Positions 60,238-64,000 of a stretch of 64,000 nucleotides of DNA are shown one piece after another (position 1 is the first letter of the stretch; each line of letters starts with the position of its first letter). Below the pieces are notes generated by a model, which was not told where the DNA came from, ran no database searches, and saw only the letters and a program-made list of their open reading frames with translations. A program made the position numbers and the translations under genes. Origin of the DNA: Microbacteriaceae bacterium VKM Ac-2855 (lineage in GTDB: Bacteria; Actinomycetota; Actinomycetes; Actinomycetales; Microbacteriaceae); contig JABMLG010000008.1 in the NCBI GenBank assembly GCA_013204985.1, positions 1 to 64,000 on the forward strand, given 5' to 3'.

Positions 60238-62307
60238 ATGAGCGCAGACAGCCACTGCCCGTACTGCGCGCTTCAGTGCGCCATGACGGTGACGCCGGTG
60301 GGCGCGACGGCGACCGTTGCGGGGCGGGAGTTCCCGACGAATCGCGGCGGCCTCTGCAAGAAGGGGTGGACATCGGCCGAGCTGCTGGATTCGGGGCAGC
60401 GCATCACTCATCCGCTGCGGAAGCAGCCCGACGGTTCGTTCGCCCGCGCATCCTGGACTGAGGTGCTGGATCTGATCGCCGATCGTCTCCGCGATTCGCG
60501 GGAACGCTTCGGTGCCGACTCGGTCGGAGTGTTCGGCGGCGGGGGCTTGACCAACGAGAAGGCCTACCAGCTGGGCAAGTTCGCCCGGCTCGCCCTCGGC
60601 ACGTCGCGGATCGACTACAACGGTCGCTTCTGCATGTCCTCGGCTGCCGCCGCGGGCAACCGCGCGTTCGGTCTCGATCGCGGCCTGCCCTTCCCGGTGG
60701 AGGACCTCGACGGCGCCGACACGATCCTGATCCTCGGATCGAACGTCGCCGAGACGATGCCGCCGTTCATCGGGCACCTCAGCGGGACCCGTGCCAAGGG
60801 CGGTCTGATCGCCGTGGACCCTCGTCGCTCGGCGACCGCGCGGCTGACGGAGGAGGGCTGCGGCATCCACCTGCAGCCCGCCCCGGGCACCGACCTCGTT
60901 CTGCTGCTCGGACTCACCCACATCGTCATCGCCGAGGGGCTCGCCGACGACGCGTACCTGGCGGAGCGCACGACCGGCTTCGATGCGGTGCGCCTCGGCA
61001 CGAACGCCTGGTGGCCGGAGCGGGTCCAGTCGGTCACGGGCGTCCCCGTCTCGCAGCTGCGAACGGTCGCACGCCGTCTCGCGAGCGGCCGCTCGTACAT
61101 CCTCACCGGGCGCGGTGTCGAGCAGCACGTCGACGGCACCGACACCGCGACGGCCGCGATCAACCTCGCCCTGGTTCTGGGCCTCGTCGGCCGACCGGGT
61201 TCCGGTTACGGCACGATGACCGGGCAGGGCAACGGACAGGGTGGGCGGGAACACGGACAGAAGTGCGACCAGCTGCCCGGCTACCGCAAGATCATCGATC
61301 CGGCGGCCCGCGCGCACGTCGCCGCCGTGTGGGGCGTGGATCCAGCGATCATCCCCGGCCCCGGCCTTCCCGCGGTCGAGCTGCTCGGCGAACTCGGCCG
61401 CTCGGTGCGCTGCCTGCTCGTGCACGGCTCGAACGTCGTCGTGTCGGCCCCCGACGCGGATGCGGTCCGTGCTGGTCTCGAGGCCCTCGACCTGCTCGTG
61501 GTCTGCGACTTCTTCCTCTCGGAGACCGCCCGGCTCGCGGACGTTGTGCTCCCGGTCACGCAGTGGGCGGAAGAAGAGGGCACGATGACGTCGCTCGAGG
61601 GTCGCGTCCTCCGCCGTCGGCGCGCTCTACCGCCGCCCGGTGAGGCGCGCAGCGAGTTGTGGGTCATGCGCGAGCTCGCTCAGCGACTCGGCGCCCCCGC
61701 GATCTGGAGCACCGACCCTGCAGAGGTGTTCGACGAGCTGGCACGCGCCTCTGCCGGCGGGATCGCGGACTACTCCGGCCTCAGCCATGCGCTGCTCGAC
61801 ACCGGCGTCGCCGCTTTCTGGCCCTATCCTCCCGACTCGGCTGGCACCCCGCGAATGTTCCTGGACCGCTTCGAGCACCCCGACGGACGCGCCCGCCTCG
61901 TCACGGTGACGCCTCACCTCGCGCGGGGAGCGGACCATGGCGGCGAGCTGACACTGATCACGGGCCGTTACCTGCAGCACTACCAGTCCGGCGCTCAGAC
62001 CCGCCGGGTTCCCGAACTGCAGGAAGCCCGCCCGGAGGCGCGGCTCGAGATCCACCCCGCAACCGCCGCGCGGCTGGGAATCGTGGACGGAGCGCTGGTG
62101 CGGGTCGACAATGCGCGCGGAGTCGTGATGGCTCGTGCGGAGGTGACCGCGGGTATCCGGCACGACACGGTGTTCCTTCCGTTCCATTACGCGGGCGAAC
62201 AGTGCGCCAACCTCCTGACGGAGGCGGCGGTCGATCCGATCTCGGCGATGCCCGAGTTCAAACGCACACGCGTCACCGTGACCGTCGCGGAGGTCGCACA
62301 TGCCTGA
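60238..62307 (+). CDS. nasA: assimilatory nitrate reductase catalytic subunit
   Basis: A 689-residue molybdopterin enzyme; start at ATG 60238 with AGGGAGAG ahead. The N-terminal [4Fe-4S] cysteines are Cys7, Cys10, Cys14 and Cys40 (CPYCALQC and GGLCKKG). The molybdenum ligand is Cys132 in YNGRFCMSSAA. Cofactor-binding segments include VDPRRSATA and TGQGNGQGGREHGQK, the latter being characteristic of NasA. No signal peptide, so the enzyme is cytoplasmic and reduces nitrate to nitrite. Its end overlaps the next gene by eight bases. Confidence 0.93.
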   Translation: MSADSHCPYCALQCAMTVTPVGATATVAGREFPTNRGGLCKKGWTSAELLDSGQRITHPLRKQPDGSFARASWTEVLDLIADRLRDSRERFGADSVGVFGGGGLTNEKAYQLGKFARLALGTSRIDYNGRFCMSSAAAAGNRAFGLDRGLPFPVEDLDGADTILILGSNVAETMPPFIGHLSGTRAKGGLIAVDPRRSATARLTEEGCGIHLQPAPGTDLVLLLGLTHIVIAEGLADDAYLAERTTGFDAVRLGTNAWWPERVQSVTGVPVSQLRTVARRLASGRSYILTGRGVEQHVDGTDTATAAINLALVLGLVGRPGSGYGTMTGQGNGQGGREHGQKCDQLPGYRKIIDPAARAHVAAVWGVDPAIIPGPGLPAVELLGELGRSVRCLLVHGSNVVVSAPDADAVRAGLEALDLLVVCDFFLSETARLADVVLPVTQWAEEEGTMTSLEGRVLRRRRALPPPGEARSELWVMRELAQRLGAPAIWSTDPAEVFDELARASAGGIADYSGLSHALLDTGVAAFWPYPPDSAGTPRMFLDRFEHPDGRARLVTVTPHLARGADHGGELTLITGRYLQHYQSGAQTRRVPELQEARPEARLEIHPATAARLGIVDGALVRVDNARGVVMARAEVTAGIRHDTVFLPFHYAGEQCANLLTEAAVDPISAMPEFKRTRVTVTVAEVAHA

Positions 62308-63877
62308 CCGCATCGTCCTCATCGGCTACGGACCCGTCGGCGCTCGATTCGTTGAAGGACTGCTGCCCGCCGTGCGATCCGGAGTCGTGACCGTCACCGT
62401 GATCGGAGCGGAGGAGCACGATGCGTACAACCGAGTGCTCATCGCCGAGTACGCGGTCGGGCGTGCGAGTCGCGAACGCCTCGACGTGACCGACACGGCG
62501 GCCGCTCGGGCCGCCGGCGTCGAGATCCGGCTGGGCGAGATCGTGGTCGGCATCGACCGTGCCCGCCAGGTGGTGCGACTCTCGAACGAGGAGCGCGTGC
62601 CGTACGACCGCCTCGTGTTCGCCACAGGCGCGCGCGCGAACGTTCCCACGCTCGCGGGCATGGAGTCCGCGCGGCGCGATCGGCGCGTGCGCGCACAGCA
62701 GCCGGCCGCGCTCGACTCAGGATCGGCGCCGCTGCCTCAGGGCATCGTCGCCTTGCGCGACCTCGGCGACGCCGAACGGATCCGCGCCGCGGTCTCGGCC
62801 GGGCAACGGGTCGTGGTGCTCGGTGCCGGCGTGCTCGGAATGGAGATCGCGCTCGCGGCGGCGGAGCAGGGAGCGAACGTCGTCGCGGTGTATCACGGCG
62901 ACGTGCCGATGGGCCGGAATCTCGACCAGGGCGGCGGCCGGATGCTCGCTCGCGCTGCTCGCGCCGTGGGTGTCGAGATGGCATCGCACGCGCGTTCCGA
63001 GAGCGTTCTGCTCCGCCACGACGACGAGGGCCGGGCCCACTTCGACGCCTTGATCTGCGCCGACGGCAAGCAGATCCACGGCGACCTCCTGCTGCTCTCG
63101 TGCGGGGTCGGAGCGCGGACCGAGCTTGCCGCAGCCTCGGATCTCGCCGTGTCGACCGGTATCCTCGTGGACGAAGAGTTGCGGAGTTGGACGGATCCGG
63201 ATGTCTTCGCGATCGGCGATTGCGCTCACATCGCGCCGCGCGGATCCGCCGGCTCCGACGGCCGTGTGCCCGGCGCACCGAGCGGCCTGATCGGCCCCGG
63301 CTGGCGGCAGGCCGACTGGCTCGCCGCGCGACTCGTGGCGGAGGCGAGCGGGCATTCGACGGCGCTGCTCGACGACTCACGTCCCGGCGTCGTGATGCTG
63401 AAGGCGGAGGGGATCGACGTGGTCTCCGGCGGCGACGTCACCGCCGAGCTGTGGGACGAGCCGGTACACACCTGCGCCTCCGAGGTCACGGTGTGGGCGG
63501 ATCCGGGGCGCGGCGGCTACGCCAAACTCGTCACGACCGACGGTGTACTGACCGGGTTCGTCGCCGTCGGTCTGCCGCGCGCGGGTGCGGAGCTGACGCT
63601 GATGTTCGATCGCGGCTCCGAGCTGCCTGCTGATCGCTCATCTCTGCTCAGACTGGACGCTCCGGATGCGGGCGTTTCGCCGACCGGAGACCCCTTCGCG
63701 CGAGAGGCGACGGTGTGCTGGTGCAACGGAGTGACCGTCGGCACGATCACGGACGCGGTTGCCGCGGGCGACGACACCGTCGAGTGCGTCGGCGCGACGA
63801 CACGGGCCGGGACCGGCTGCGGCAGTTGCAAGGGCCGCATCACCGAACTCATCGCCCGAGCACCGGCCGGCGCCTGA
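62300..63877 (+). CDS. nasB: NAD(P)H-dependent FAD/[2Fe-2S] reductase subunit of nitrate assimilation
   Basis: A 525-residue flavoprotein. The FAD-binding IGYGPVGARFVEGL (N-terminus), NAD-binding VVLGAGVLGMEIAL (about 173-186) and the second FAD motif DPDVFAIGDCAHI follow the NirB/NasB order; the C-terminal BFD-like [2Fe-2S] domain has Cys473, Cys475, Cys507 and Cys510 (CWCNGVTVGTI, GCGSCKGR). The siroheme-[4Fe-4S] half of NirB is absent, so this is an electron donor for NasA, not the nitrite reductase itself. Confidence 0.85.
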   Translation: MPDRIVLIGYGPVGARFVEGLLPAVRSGVVTVTVIGAEEHDAYNRVLIAEYAVGRASRERLDVTDTAAARAAGVEIRLGEIVVGIDRARQVVRLSNEERVPYDRLVFATGARANVPTLAGMESARRDRRVRAQQPAALDSGSAPLPQGIVALRDLGDAERIRAAVSAGQRVVVLGAGVLGMEIALAAAEQGANVVAVYHGDVPMGRNLDQGGGRMLARAARAVGVEMASHARSESVLLRHDDEGRAHFDALICADGKQIHGDLLLLSCGVGARTELAAASDLAVSTGILVDEELRSWTDPDVFAIGDCAHIAPRGSAGSDGRVPGAPSGLIGPGWRQADWLAARLVAEASGHSTALLDDSRPGVVMLKAEGIDVVSGGDVTAELWDEPVHTCASEVTVWADPGRGGYAKLVTTDGVLTGFVAVGLPRAGAELTLMFDRGSELPADRSSLLRLDAPDAGVSPTGDPFAREATVCWCNGVTVGTITDAVAAGDDTVECVGATTRAGTGCGSCKGRITELIARAPAGA

Positions 63878-63902
63878 GCCCCCGGCCCATCGGTGCGGCG
63901 AT

Positions 63903-64000
63903 CTACCAGGGCAGCTCGACTGTGGCGACTGTCTCCCCGGCAGCCGCTCCTCCGGGCTTGATGATGACGACCGCATCCGCGGCGGCGAGCCCGCGCAGCA
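63903..64000 (-). CDS. moeA: C-terminal end of molybdopterin molybdotransferase MoeA (partial)
   Basis: The last 32 residues before the TAG at 63903-63905 are visible: LRGLAAADAVVIIKPGG and AGETVATVELPW. The pattern LARADAL-VI-P followed by a GxxVxV strand is the usual end of MoeA domain IV. MoeA inserts molybdenum into molybdopterin, the cofactor of NasA, which explains its position convergent with the nitrate operon. Cut by the window edge. Confidence 0.6.
   Translation of the reverse strand, partial: LRGLAAADAVVIIKPGGAAAGETVATVELPW

Noticed and set aside
62300-63877. Full nitrite reductase large subunit NirB
   Set aside because: The protein stops after the [2Fe-2S] domain and lacks the siroheme/[4Fe-4S] half, so it is a reductase subunit only.

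Overview
The window is high-GC DNA from an actinobacterium. The GC-rich third codon positions, frequent GTG starts, the GGATGCG-rich coding style and the protein families (SigK-like ECF factor, CtpE-like ATPase, PucR, LXG effectors, two-domain CPBP clusters) fit the family Microbacteriaceae, with Microbacterium or a close relative most likely. This is inference from style and gene content. No rRNA or tRNA gene was seen. The window looks chromosomal: mostly metabolic, transport and regulatory operons, with one accessory island at about 19.2-23.6 kb.

Layout, left part (1-19.2 kb): a tandem-MarR regulator with an alpha/beta hydrolase; a run of small membrane proteins and two intact CPBP-family intramembrane proteases, followed by a truncated third copy and the tail of a lost aminotransferase; a Tat-exported phosphoesterase; a stand-alone alanyl-tRNA synthetase core without editing domain; a frameshifted membrane-anchored esterase; a CtpE-like P-type ATPase; a PRISE-type (5-beta-reductase/iridoid synthase-like) reductase; an esterase; and a class III aminotransferase divergent from a PucR regulator.

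Accessory island (19.2-23.6 kb): a 660-residue LXG polymorphic toxin with a C-terminal Tox-REase-5-like nuclease domain, its Imm52-type immunity gene, a downstream remnant of a second toxin core, chimeric IS remnants (ISL3-like and IS3-like) and a 3.5-copy tandem array of about 130-bp units, each carrying a hairpin.

Middle (23.6-44.2 kb): methylmalonate-semialdehyde dehydrogenase; a peptide-type ABC transporter plus amidase operon, divergent from a GntR/FCD regulator with a perfect palindromic operator between them; a class A beta-lactamase lipoprotein; an HSL-type esterase; a short UvrA-like ATPase; an ECF sigma factor without a visible anti-sigma factor; a paired SMR efflux system; an S4 RNA-binding protein; an aldo/keto reductase next to an XRE/MmyB-type regulator; and a further HTH regulator. 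At 44.37-45.52 kb lies a 69-bp minisatellite of about 16 units.

Right part (45.5-64 kb): a complete beta-galactoside/galactan utilisation locus on the minus strand, in transcription order LacI regulator, secreted multidomain GH43 enzyme, sugar-binding lipoprotein, two permeases, LacZ-type beta-galactosidase, with a LacI-type palindrome ahead of the GH43 gene. It is followed on the plus strand by a nitrate assimilation operon: a NirD-sirohydrochlorin chelatase fusion, NarK transporter, NasA nitrate reductase, and a FAD/[2Fe-2S] reductase subunit. The C-terminus of MoeA (molybdenum cofactor synthesis) enters from the right edge on the opposite strand. The catalytic siroheme nitrite reductase NirB is not in the window.
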